This document shows, piece by piece, positions 26,836 through 34,120 of a stretch of 64,000 bases of DNA. The notes under the pieces are model-generated. The model made no database searches. It was not told the origin of the DNA and saw only the letters and a program-made list of their open reading frames with translations. The position numbers were made by a program, and so were the translations under genes. The stretch comes from Selenomonas bovis DSM 23594 (GTDB lineage: Bacteria; Bacillota; Negativicutes; Selenomonadales; Selenomonadaceae), in contig NZ_KB908379.1 of NCBI RefSeq assembly GCF_000381005.1, positions 62,001-126,000 on the forward strand, read 5' to 3'. How positions within the stretch are numbered: the stretch's first letter is position 1; every line of letters begins with the position of its first letter.

Positions 26836-28047
26836 TCAGGTGTGATACTCCCCGTTGATCTTGACGTACTCATAGGAGAAGTCACAGGTCCAGACCGTCG
26901 CCTCGCTGCCGCCGTCCGCAAGATCGATGTCGATCGTGATGTCGTGCTCCGCCATGACCTCGGCGATCTTCTCCGTATCCGTCTGCGCGCCGACGCCATG
27001 CGCATAAACCGGGATGCCGCCGAAGCTCACAACGGTCTTTTCGGGGTCCATCGGAACGCCGGCATAGCCGACGGCGCAGATGACGCGGCCCCAGTTCGGA
27101 TCCTCGCCAAAGAACGCCGTCTTGACGAGCGGGCTGTTGGCGACGGCCATGCCGACCTTCTTCGCGTCAGCAAAGGACTTCGTCCCCTTGACGTGGATCG
27201 TGAGGAACTTCGTCGCGCCCTCGCCGTCCGCAGCGATGCGCTCCGCCATGCCCTGGCAGATAGCGTGAAGCGTCTCGACGACCTTGTCGTAGTCCGCGCC
27301 CTTGGCCGTGATCTTCTCATTGCCTGCCTCGCCGTTCGCGAGGACGATGACCATGTCGTTCGTGCTCATGTCCCCGTCGATGGAGATCATGTTGAACGTC
27401 GTTTCCACAACGCCGGAAAGCGCTTCCTGCAGGAGCTTCTGATCGATGGCGAGGTCTGTCGTCACATAGCAGAGCATCGTCGCCATGTTCGGACGAATCA
27501 TGCCCGAGCCTTTCGCGATGGCGCCGAAGCGGACTTCCTTGCCGCCGAGCGTGATGGACGTCGCGCATGCCTTCGTGTGCGTATCCGTCGTGATGATGGC
27601 GTTCGCCGCCTTCTCGCTGCCGTCCGCGGCCAGCTCGCTGACTGCCTGCTTGACACCTTTTTCGACCTTTTCCATCGGCAGCGTTACGCCGATGACGCCC
27701 GTCGAGCCGACGATGACATCGAGCGGCTCACAGCCGAGTGCCGCTGCCGCGACCTCCTGCGTCTTCGCCGCGTCCGCGTCACCCTGCGCGCCCGTGCAGG
27801 CATTCGCGCAGCCAGAGTTCGAGACGACGGCATGCGCTGTGCCCGTCGCTACGACCTTCTTCGACGCGTAGACCGGCGCCGCCGCGACCTGGTTCTGCGT
27901 GAACGTGCCGGCGACGACGGCTTCCTTCGCCGTATAGATGACGGCGACGTCGGGATTGCCGCTCTTCTTGATACCGGCCTTGACGCCCGCCGCCTGGAAC
28001 CCTTTCGGATACGTTACGCCTTTTTTCGCATTTTCTTCACTGAACAT
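26836..28047 (-). CDS. argJ: Bifunctional ornithine acetyltransferase / N-acetylglutamate synthase
   Basis: 403-residue precursor that cleaves itself at the Ala-Thr bond in IRPNMATML into alpha and beta chains; the Thr is the nucleophile. It recycles acetyl groups from acetylornithine to glutamate and may also use acetyl-CoA. The oxyanion STGVIGVTLP motif is present. No argA is seen, as expected with ArgJ. argB follows after 14 bp. Confidence 0.96.
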   Translation of the reverse strand: MFSEENAKKGVTYPKGFQAAGVKAGIKKSGNPDVAVIYTAKEAVVAGTFTQNQVAAAPVYASKKVVATGTAHAVVSNSGCANACTGAQGDADAAKTQEVAAAALGCEPLDVIVGSTGVIGVTLPMEKVEKGVKQAVSELAADGSEKAANAIITTDTHTKACATSITLGGKEVRFGAIAKGSGMIRPNMATMLCYVTTDLAIDQKLLQEALSGVVETTFNMISIDGDMSTNDMVIVLANGEAGNEKITAKGADYDKVVETLHAICQGMAERIAADGEGATKFLTIHVKGTKSFADAKKVGMAVANSPLVKTAFFGEDPNWGRVICAVGYAGVPMDPEKTVVSFGGIPVYAHGVGAQTDTEKIAEVMAEHDITIDIDLADGGSEATVWTCDFSYEYVKINGEYHT

Positions 28048-28099
28048 GTTGCATGCCTCCTGGAAATCTTAGTGTATATCAGCTATGATTGCTGGTGCA

Positions 28100-29134
28100 T
28101 CATGGGTACATCGGAGCAACATCGAGCGCGGTCTTCTCGTCGAAACCGCAAGCGATATTGAAGTTCTGCACAGCCTGCCCGGCTGCGCCCTTGACGAGGT
28201 TGTCGATAGCGGAGAGCGCGATCACGCGGTGCGTGCGTTCATCGACATGCCACGCGATGTCGCAGAAATTCGAGCCGCGCACCTCCTTCGTCGAGGGATA
28301 GCCGCCGCGCCCGAGCAGTCGGATGAAGAACTCCTTGTCGTAGAGCTTTTCATAGGCCGCGTCGATGAGCTCCGGCGTCACGCCCTCCTTGAGATCGGCA
28401 TAGCAGGTCGCGAGGATTCCTCGCCCCATCGGCACGAGGTGCGGCGTGAAGTTGATGAGCGTCTCTTCATCGGAAAGATCCGCCACCGCCTGCTCGATTT
28501 CCGGTGTATGCCTGTGATGCGCGACATTGTACGCACGAAAATTATCGTAGAGCTCGGGGAAATGGTTCGCGAGCTTCGGCGAGCGCCCCGCGCCGGTGAC
28601 ACCGGACTTCGCATCGACAATGATGCTCTTCGTATCGATGAGGTGGGACTTGGCGAGCGGCGCGAGCGCGAGGATGCTCGCCGTCGTGAAGCATCCCGCA
28701 TTGCCGATGATCTTCGCGGATCGCACCGCGTCGCGGTAAAGTTCGGCGAGCCCGTAGACGCGCGGCGCGTCCGTATATGTATGCTTCACATGGTACCATT
28801 CCTCGTAGACCGCCGTATCATCGAAGCGAAAATCCGCGCCGAGGTCGATGATGCGCACCGGCAGATCGGCAAGCGCTCGCGCGACCTCCATCGCGTGTCC
28901 GTGCGGCAAGCCGATAAAGATGAAATCGCTGTCCTCGCCGATGGCCCTGATGTCCTGCATGCTCTCGAGCTTCATGTCGTAGAGTCCTCGCAGATGCGGA
29001 TAAAGAGAGGCGATCGACTCGCCCGTATGGCTCTCTGACGTGATGTGCACCACATCCGCCTGGGGATGCTGATAAAGAATGCGTAGGAGCTCCGCTCCAG
29101 CATAGCCCGTAGCACCTAAGACACTAACCTTCAT
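28100..29134 (-). CDS. argC: N-acetyl-gamma-glutamyl-phosphate reductase
   Basis: 344 residues. VSVLGATGYAGAELLRIL binds NADP, the catalytic Cys is in IIGNAGCFTTAS, and the His lies in HHRHTPEIEQ. The ATG at 29134 begins right at the Rossmann strand. It is the first gene of the operon, 65 bp downstream of an ARG box. Order argC-J-B-D-F-G-H follows the pathway except for the last genes and lacks carAB. Confidence 0.96.
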   Translation of the reverse strand: MKVSVLGATGYAGAELLRILYQHPQADVVHITSESHTGESIASLYPHLRGLYDMKLESMQDIRAIGEDSDFIFIGLPHGHAMEVARALADLPVRIIDLGADFRFDDTAVYEEWYHVKHTYTDAPRVYGLAELYRDAVRSAKIIGNAGCFTTASILALAPLAKSHLIDTKSIIVDAKSGVTGAGRSPKLANHFPELYDNFRAYNVAHHRHTPEIEQAVADLSDEETLINFTPHLVPMGRGILATCYADLKEGVTPELIDAAYEKLYDKEFFIRLLGRGGYPSTKEVRGSNFCDIAWHVDERTHRVIALSAIDNLVKGAAGQAVQNFNIACGFDEKTALDVAPMYP

Positions 29135-29186
29135 TCTGGTCCCTCCCGAAAACGGCCTGCGCCGCTTCTTGAATCTGATGTTTATA

Positions 29187-29217
29187 ATTATACGACTTTT
29201 ATGCATAAAAATGCAAG
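29187..29217 (-). promoter_or_regulatory. arg operon promoter with ARG box
   Basis: On the minus strand -35 TTGCAT (29211-29216), an 18-bp spacer and -10 TATAAT (29187-29192). An 18-bp near-palindrome at 29200-29217 (TATGCATAAAAATGCAAG on the given strand) matches the ArgR/AhrC consensus at 17 of 18 defined or free positions. It covers the -35 element, so arginine-bound ArgR should block polymerase. Confidence 0.82.
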
Positions 29218-29254
29218 GGCTTTTTCCATATTTTTCGCTACGATTCGCTTATGC

Positions 29255-29282
29255 TATAATAGAAGTGAATCCAGCAAAGGAG
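29255..29282 (+). promoter_or_regulatory. -10 element and RBS of the GT51 gene
   Basis: TATAAT at 29255-29260 faces right, with only a weak -35. AAAGGAG (29276-29282) lies 8 nt before the ATG at 29291. This promoter is back to back with the arg promoter and close to the ARG box. Confidence 0.6.
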
Positions 29283-29290
29283 CATCGTCT

Positions 29291-30127
29291 ATGAAAAGAA
29301 ACAAGAGACGCCGACTGCGGCCGCTCCGCTTTCTCATCTTTCTTCTGCTCACCTTCTTCCTCACCTTCTCCCTCTCTGGAGGACTCAATATCTTCCTGCC
29401 GCGCACCTGGCAGGGCATCGGTGATTTCCTGCCCAAGCTGTCATACCAGCCGCCGGCGGGGCGTTCCGATACGGAGTACCGCCAGATTTCCACACTAGAC
29501 CGCCTCAGCCGCCTCGTCTTCCTGCGACGCGCCGTCAATGCTCGCGTGGCCAGAGACGACTACGTGCCGTTCGCCAAGCTGTCGCCCGATCTCATCCATG
29601 CCGTCGTCGCCGTAGAGGACCGGCGATTCTACGAACATCACGGCATCGACATGGAAAGCATCGCGCGCGCCGCACTCGTGAACCTCCAGTATGGCAGCAT
29701 CGAGGAGGGCGCGAGCACCATCACACAGCAGCTCGTGAAGAATCTCTTCCTCAGTCACGAGCAGACCTTTGGCCGCAAGGCGGAGGAGGTCCTGCTCGCC
29801 CTCGACATGGAGGCCAATTACTCCAAGAACGAAATCCTCGAGCTCTACCTCAACACGATCTATTACGGCAGCGGCTACTACGGCATCGCCGCCGCCGCGG
29901 ACGGCTATTTCGGCAAGGCACCGCAGGATCTTGCACTGCCCGAGGCCGCCATGCTCGCGGGCATCCCGAACGCCCCCTCCGTCTACTCGCCCTATGTCGA
30001 TTTTCTCATGGCGAAAAAGCGGCAGTTCGTCGTGCTCGACGCAATGAAGGACGCTGGCTACATCAACAGCGAACTGGCGGAGGAGGCAAAAATCAAGCCT
30101 CTAACGCTCGTACAGACGAGGAAGTAA
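29291..30127 (+). CDS. Monofunctional peptidoglycan glycosyltransferase (GT51)
   Basis: 278 residues. A basic start and one membrane segment (about 13-35) anchor it; the GT51 domain follows. Catalytic Glu109 lies in AVEDRRFYEHHGID, then EGASTITQQLVKN and ILELYLNTIYYGSGYYG, all conserved motifs of the lipid II polymerising domain of class A PBPs. There is no transpeptidase domain; the protein ends soon after the GT51 fold, so it is a MtgA/Mgt-like enzyme. The frame opens earlier (29201) but the RBS places the start at 29291. Confidence 0.92.
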   Translation: MKRNKRRRLRPLRFLIFLLLTFFLTFSLSGGLNIFLPRTWQGIGDFLPKLSYQPPAGRSDTEYRQISTLDRLSRLVFLRRAVNARVARDDYVPFAKLSPDLIHAVVAVEDRRFYEHHGIDMESIARAALVNLQYGSIEEGASTITQQLVKNLFLSHEQTFGRKAEEVLLALDMEANYSKNEILELYLNTIYYGSGYYGIAAAADGYFGKAPQDLALPEAAMLAGIPNAPSVYSPYVDFLMAKKRQFVVLDAMKDAGYINSELAEEAKIKPLTLVQTRK

Positions 30128-30213
30128 ACGGCTTCAAAAACCACCGTGTGCCACAGCGCAATCCCCCGTCGCGGCATATCATCCTGCCGGTCATCGCACC
30201 TGTCATAAGACAA

Positions 30214-30252
30214 GAAAAGAGAGTCCCATCATCTAGTGGGTACTCTCTTTTT
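30214..30252. terminator. Bidirectional terminator between convergent genes
   Basis: AAAAGAGAGTCCCA and TGGGTACTCTCTTTTT form a stem with one mismatch, T-rich on both sides. It lies between the GT51 gene (+) and the secreted-protein gene (-). Confidence 0.8.
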
Positions 30253-30257
30253 CTATC

Positions 30258-30833
30258 TCATTTTTTCTTGTCAGCCTTCGCGTCTTTCTTCTGCTGCTCT
30301 CCGATGGAGCGCTCGAAATTCTTGTAGAACTGCTCGCAAAGGTTCTGGTACGTCGTGACATCATCCTTTTCCGAACGGTTTGCCTGAATCTGGTAGGAAT
30401 AAAGAAGCTCGTTCGATCCCGCCTTGTAGACATCGAAGAAGAACGACGTGCGGCTGTCGTTCGCGACAGTCAGCACGACATAGGCATCCGCATACTTGCC
30501 GGCATTCTCCTTGAACACCTTGGCGGCCTGATGGCGGTCGAGTGCCTTGATATCGACCTTCGTATCCGTCTTGACACTTGCCGCGACTGTATCGTACGGA
30601 ATGACATACATGCGCGCGACTTTGCTCGCCTCGCTCTCAATCTGGATAAGCTGGTCCATCGTCGGCGCGAGTTTATCCGTCTGCATGTAGAGCGGCTTTG
30701 CGAGCGCGAGGCGATGGATGCCCGTGATGTCCGCGCCCTCCACCAGTGTTACCTTATCCGAGTTTGCGAACGCTACCTGCGTACTGAAGACAACGAGGCA
30801 TAGAACGAGCAGCATCTGCATCAACTTTTTCAT
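30258..30833 (-). CDS. Secreted protein of unknown function
   Basis: 191 residues with a signal peptide (MKKLMQMLLVLCLVVFSTQ, cleavage near AFA-NS). The mature part is mixed alpha/beta, with HRLALAKPLYMQT, a TYVVLTVANDSRTSFFFDVYKAG core and a highly charged Lys-rich tail. I do not recognise a family with certainty; the repeated strand pattern is like small periplasmic proteins of Negativicutes with DUF-type annotation. GGGGGT precedes the ATG at 30833. It is monocistronic. Confidence 0.7.
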   Translation of the reverse strand: MKKLMQMLLVLCLVVFSTQVAFANSDKVTLVEGADITGIHRLALAKPLYMQTDKLAPTMDQLIQIESEASKVARMYVIPYDTVAASVKTDTKVDIKALDRHQAAKVFKENAGKYADAYVVLTVANDSRTSFFFDVYKAGSNELLYSYQIQANRSEKDDVTTYQNLCEQFYKNFERSIGEQQKKDAKADKKK

Positions 30834-30854
30834 GGAAGTACCCCCTGCTTTCAA

Positions 30855-31058
30855 CTTTCACCACTGCGAGGAATTCCGCGGCGCGCAGACGCCGACAGGC
30901 TTCTCTGCCGCAAGACCGCTGGCTGCTTATCACCGGAAGATTCCTCGTTCTCTTGGTACCATCAGCGAGTGCTGGTTCAGCTGATCTCTCACCAGACCAG
31001 CACTTCTTTTCTTTATTTCTCCCCTGAAGAGAAAAATCCTGCTTCCTCACGAAAGTTT
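30855..31058. other. Intergenic region with strong hairpins, no gene
   Basis: Between the secreted-protein gene and repeat copy C. AGTGCTGGT (30968-30976) pairs with ACCAGCACT (30996-31004), followed on the plus strand by a T-rich stretch like a terminator, although no plus-strand gene ends here. GAGGAAT/ATTCCTC at 30868 and 30945 could enclose a branched structure. I could not match it to a known riboswitch, T-box, 6S or SRP RNA. Confidence 0.4.
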
Positions 31059-31060
31059 TA

Positions 31061-31238
31061 GGAACCGCTGATGAAACGGAGTACTCCGGATTTGCGTGGA
31101 TGCGCTGTATCTCCCTAGGAGACAAACCGGAAGCGTAGCAACCAAAACACTCCATCGCGTTTTGTGCTGAGGATTGTAGGGCGACGAGAGGACAGTGCAG
31201 ATGCGCAAAGGCAGGGTGCTGAATTCATCAGTGATTCC
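31061..31238. mobile_element. MITE-like repeat, copy C (complete)
   Basis: 178 bp with terminal inverted repeats GGAACCGCTGATGAA (31061-31075) and TTCATCAGTGATTCC (31224-31238), 13 of 15 matching, flanked by TTA on both sides (possible target duplication). The interior shares GATGCGCTGTATCTC and the AAAACAC/GCGTTTT hairpin with copies A and B. No coding capacity, so it would need a transposase in trans. It lies just after the sdaAA stop codon. Confidence 0.75.
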
Positions 31239-31246
31239 TTAGGCTA

Positions 31247-32125
31247 TCAGCTGTGCGACGGATAGATCTGCGCGGCGAGTGCCCTACCTGTCTCCGTCGC
31301 CGCGAGGCCGCCCTCCGCGGTCTCCTTGAGTGCATGCGGCATCATGCGGCCAATGGCTGCCAGTGCCTCGATGACATCGTCGATGGGGATCACGGATTTT
31401 ACGCCCGCAAGACTCATATCGGCCGCGAGCATCGCATGCACCGTACAGAACCCATTGCGCTTGACGCAGGGCACCTCGACAAGGCCCGCCACGGGGTCGC
31501 AGGCGAGGCCGAGCAGATTCTTTATCGCGAGTGCGCAGGCATTGCCGACGGCCGCGGGCGTGCCGCCTGCAAGCTCGACGAGCGCAGCGGCTGCCATGCC
31601 GGCCGCCGTGCCACACTCCGCCTGACAGCCGCCTTCCGCGCCTGCGATCGACGCGTTCTGGTCGATGACCATGCCGATCCCCGCCGCTGTAAAGAGTGCT
31701 CCGACGATGGTCTCCTCTGATACACGGCGCTGTTCTCGCGCCACATAGAGTGCCGCCGGCACGATACCGCAGCTGCCGGCCGTCGGGCAGGCGACGATGC
31801 GCCCCATGACGGCATTGACCTCACTGACACCGACGGCATACGCCGCCGCGTGCAGGACGCGTGTTCCGAGGTAGCCACGCTCCGCATAGGCGTAGATTTT
31901 CTCCGCGTCACCGCCCGTGAGACCGCTCACCGAGTGCTCTTCGTTCTCAATGCCGCGTTCGATGGCCGCTTGCATGACCTCCCAGTTTTTCTTCATCTCG
32001 TCGAGCAGCGCCTGCCGCGTTCTCTGCGCGTCGTGCATCTCGTGTGCGATGACGATTTCATGAATGGGGACATCCTTCTCCTCGGCAAGCCGGACAAGCT
32101 CGCCAACCGTATGAAAACTGACCAT
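31247..32125 (-). CDS. sdaAA: L-serine dehydratase, Fe-S, alpha subunit
   Basis: 292 residues. It deaminates L-serine to pyruvate and ammonia with a [4Fe-4S] cluster. The cluster Cys are in CPTAGSCGIVP and in the later LACDPVAGLVEVPC segment; SIAGAEGGCQAECG is the family signature. It follows sdaAB after 9 bp; the two-subunit form is typical of anaerobic Firmicutes. Confidence 0.95.
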   Translation of the reverse strand: MVSFHTVGELVRLAEEKDVPIHEIVIAHEMHDAQRTRQALLDEMKKNWEVMQAAIERGIENEEHSVSGLTGGDAEKIYAYAERGYLGTRVLHAAAYAVGVSEVNAVMGRIVACPTAGSCGIVPAALYVAREQRRVSEETIVGALFTAAGIGMVIDQNASIAGAEGGCQAECGTAAGMAAAALVELAGGTPAAVGNACALAIKNLLGLACDPVAGLVEVPCVKRNGFCTVHAMLAADMSLAGVKSVIPIDDVIEALAAIGRMMPHALKETAEGGLAATETGRALAAQIYPSHS

Positions 32126-32134
32126 CTAGACCTC

Positions 32135-32800
32135 CTAACCGACGGGCGGAATGCTGAACGCATTCTCCACATCGCAGACTTCCCGGCACGCTTCGACGAC
32201 CTCCTCCGCAGGCACGTCATCGAGCTCCATGATCATCATCGCTGTCTCACCGCGATTCCGCCGGGAGACGCGCATGAACGCGATATTGACCTCATAGCGC
32301 GAGAGGATCTGCGTCACCTGCGTGATGACGCCGGGCCTGTCGCGATGGATCGTGATGAACGACGGATAGGCACCCGTGAGCTCCACCTCATACCCATCGA
32401 TGTTCGTGATGAGGATATTCCCGCCACCGACCGACGCGCCGCGCACACGCGTAACGCGCCCCGACGCACCTGTGAGCGCGAGGATTGCCGTATTCGGATG
32501 TGCCTGCTCCAAGCTGACGGGCGCGAAACGGTACTTCACCCCCTGTCGCGTCGCGATCTGCAGAGCCTCGCGGATGCGCTCATCATCCGGTGCGAAACCC
32601 AGGATGCCAGCGACAAGCGCCTTGTCCGTGCCATGACCGCGATACGTCTGAGCAAACGAGCCGTGCAAGAGAATCTCCGCCTTGACCGGCACCTCTCCGA
32701 GCACCTGCCGCGCCATGAGTCCGAGGCGGACAGCGCCCGCCGTGTGAGAACTCGAAGGACCGATCATCACCGGTCCGACGATGTCAAAGACACCATGCAT
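32135..32800 (-). CDS. sdaAB: L-serine dehydratase, beta subunit with ACT domain
   Basis: 221 residues. IGPSSSHTAGAVRLG is the conserved serine-binding part; from about residue 147 an ACT domain (ITIHRDRPGVITQVTQIL) should give regulation by L-serine. It partners with SdaAA. Upstream, 32801-32965 holds no gene and no motif I recognise. Confidence 0.95.
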   Translation of the reverse strand: MHGVFDIVGPVMIGPSSSHTAGAVRLGLMARQVLGEVPVKAEILLHGSFAQTYRGHGTDKALVAGILGFAPDDERIREALQIATRQGVKYRFAPVSLEQAHPNTAILALTGASGRVTRVRGASVGGGNILITNIDGYEVELTGAYPSFITIHRDRPGVITQVTQILSRYEVNIAFMRVSRRNRGETAMMIMELDDVPAEEVVEACREVCDVENAFSIPPVG

Positions 32801-32967
32801 ACATCATACACCACCTTGAGAGTATCTCCCTGTTGCGGAGCTTGCCCCGCCCCGATAAAACATCTAACCAGGCACGCTGTGCCTGTATCCCATATCCCTG
32901 GGAAGCTGTTACTGAAATGCGGCGTTCCAAAAGTAATTGCTGTGCGTACAAACATCCATTCTGGTCA

Positions 32968-32999
32968 CATAGAAAGAGGCTCCCATATGTGGAAGCCTC
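32968..32999 (-). terminator. Terminator after dapA
   Basis: AAAGAGGCT and AGCCTCTTT enclose a 14-nt loop; on the minus strand a CTTTCT follows. It lies about 75 bp after the dapA stop. The plus-strand reading is equally T-rich. Confidence 0.7.
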
Positions 33000-33075
33000 T
33001 TTGCTTGCATATAGAGCACAACGAACGCCCATTTTGTAGACATCATCCGCCCGTCCTTACAGTAAATCTGACATC

Positions 33076-33963
33076 TTATTTGAGCAACCCATGTTGTCGG
33101 AGCGCGGTTTTAAGCTTCTCCTCATGTGCCGGCTCCATCGGCGAGAGCGGCATGCGGAGCGGGCCCGTCTGATAACCGAGGAGCTGCATCGCCGTCTTCA
33201 CGGGGATGGGATTGACCTCGCAGAAGAGCGCATCGATGAGATCGCAGTAATCAATCTGCATCTTCGCAGCTTCCGCCGTCTTGCCCTCAAAATAGAGCTC
33301 ACACATCTTGTGCGTGTCCTGCGGCGCGACATTGGAAAGCACGGAGATGACGCCCTTGCCGCCGAGCGAAAGAATCGGGATGATCTGGTCGTCATTGCCA
33401 GAATAAATCGTAAGCGCGTCGCCAACCGCTGCGCGCAGGCGCAGGATCTTCGAGAGATCACCGTTGGCCTCCTTGACTGCCGCGATGTTCGGATGCTGCG
33501 CGAGCTTCACATACGTCTCCGTCTGGATGCCCACGCCCGTACGGGACGGCACATCGTAGAGGATAAGCGGGATGTTCACGCTGTCAGCAATGGCCGTGTA
33601 GTGCGCGACGAGGCCATTCTGCGTGCATTTGTTGTAATACGGCGTCACGACGAGCAGTGCATCGGCGCCGACGCTTTCCGCGTACTGAGAGAGCTGGATG
33701 GCATACGCTGTCTCGTTCGAGCCCGTGCCGGCAATGACGGGGATCCGGCCCTTCACCTGTTCGCAGGCGAACTTGATGACCGCGCGATGCTCCGCATCTG
33801 TCATCGTCGCAGACTCTCCCGTCGTGCCCGTGATGACGATGGCGTCCGTACCGCCGGCAATCTGATCCTCGATCACGCGGGCAAGCTCATCGAAATTGAT
33901 GCCGTCCTCCGTGAACGGCGTAATAAGAGCGACAGCTGCGCCCTGGAAAATCTCTTTTTTCAC
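33076..33963 (-). CDS. dapA: 4-hydroxy-tetrahydrodipicolinate synthase
   Basis: 295 residues; condenses pyruvate with aspartate semialdehyde, first committed step to lysine and diaminopimelate. VITGTTGESATM is the substrate loop, Tyr in LILYDVPSRTG and Schiff-base Lys in AAVKEANGD are present. It stands alone here, with its own promoter about 110 bp upstream. Confidence 0.96.
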   Translation of the reverse strand: MKKEIFQGAAVALITPFTEDGINFDELARVIEDQIAGGTDAIVITGTTGESATMTDAEHRAVIKFACEQVKGRIPVIAGTGSNETAYAIQLSQYAESVGADALLVVTPYYNKCTQNGLVAHYTAIADSVNIPLILYDVPSRTGVGIQTETYVKLAQHPNIAAVKEANGDLSKILRLRAAVGDALTIYSGNDDQIIPILSLGGKGVISVLSNVAPQDTHKMCELYFEGKTAEAAKMQIDYCDLIDALFCEVNPIPVKTAMQLLGYQTGPLRMPLSPMEPAHEEKLKTALRQHGLLK

Positions 33964-34070
33964 AAATAGCCCTCCCTATCAGCTTCGCGCAATTTACAAT
34001 GGAGCCGCACCGAATGACGGCGTGTCCATGTAAGGGCATGCAGGCGGAGTGCGCCCGCAAAGTTTCCTAT

Positions 34071-34099
34071 ATTATTGCATGACGAGACTTGAAAGTCAA
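34071..34099 (-). promoter_or_regulatory. dapA promoter
   Basis: On the minus strand TTGACT (34094-34099), 17-bp spacer, AATAAT (34071-34076). It leaves a leader of about 100 nt before dapA; I see no lysine riboswitch in it. Confidence 0.6.
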
Positions 34100-34120
34100 G
34101 GAAGCGCACGCGCTTCCGTC

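Noticed and set aside
30855-31058. A T-box, 6S RNA or SRP RNA
   Set aside because: The conserved T-box AGGGTGGNACCGCG and the SRP GGAAGCAGC-type loop are absent, and the central bubble of 6S RNA cannot be drawn.
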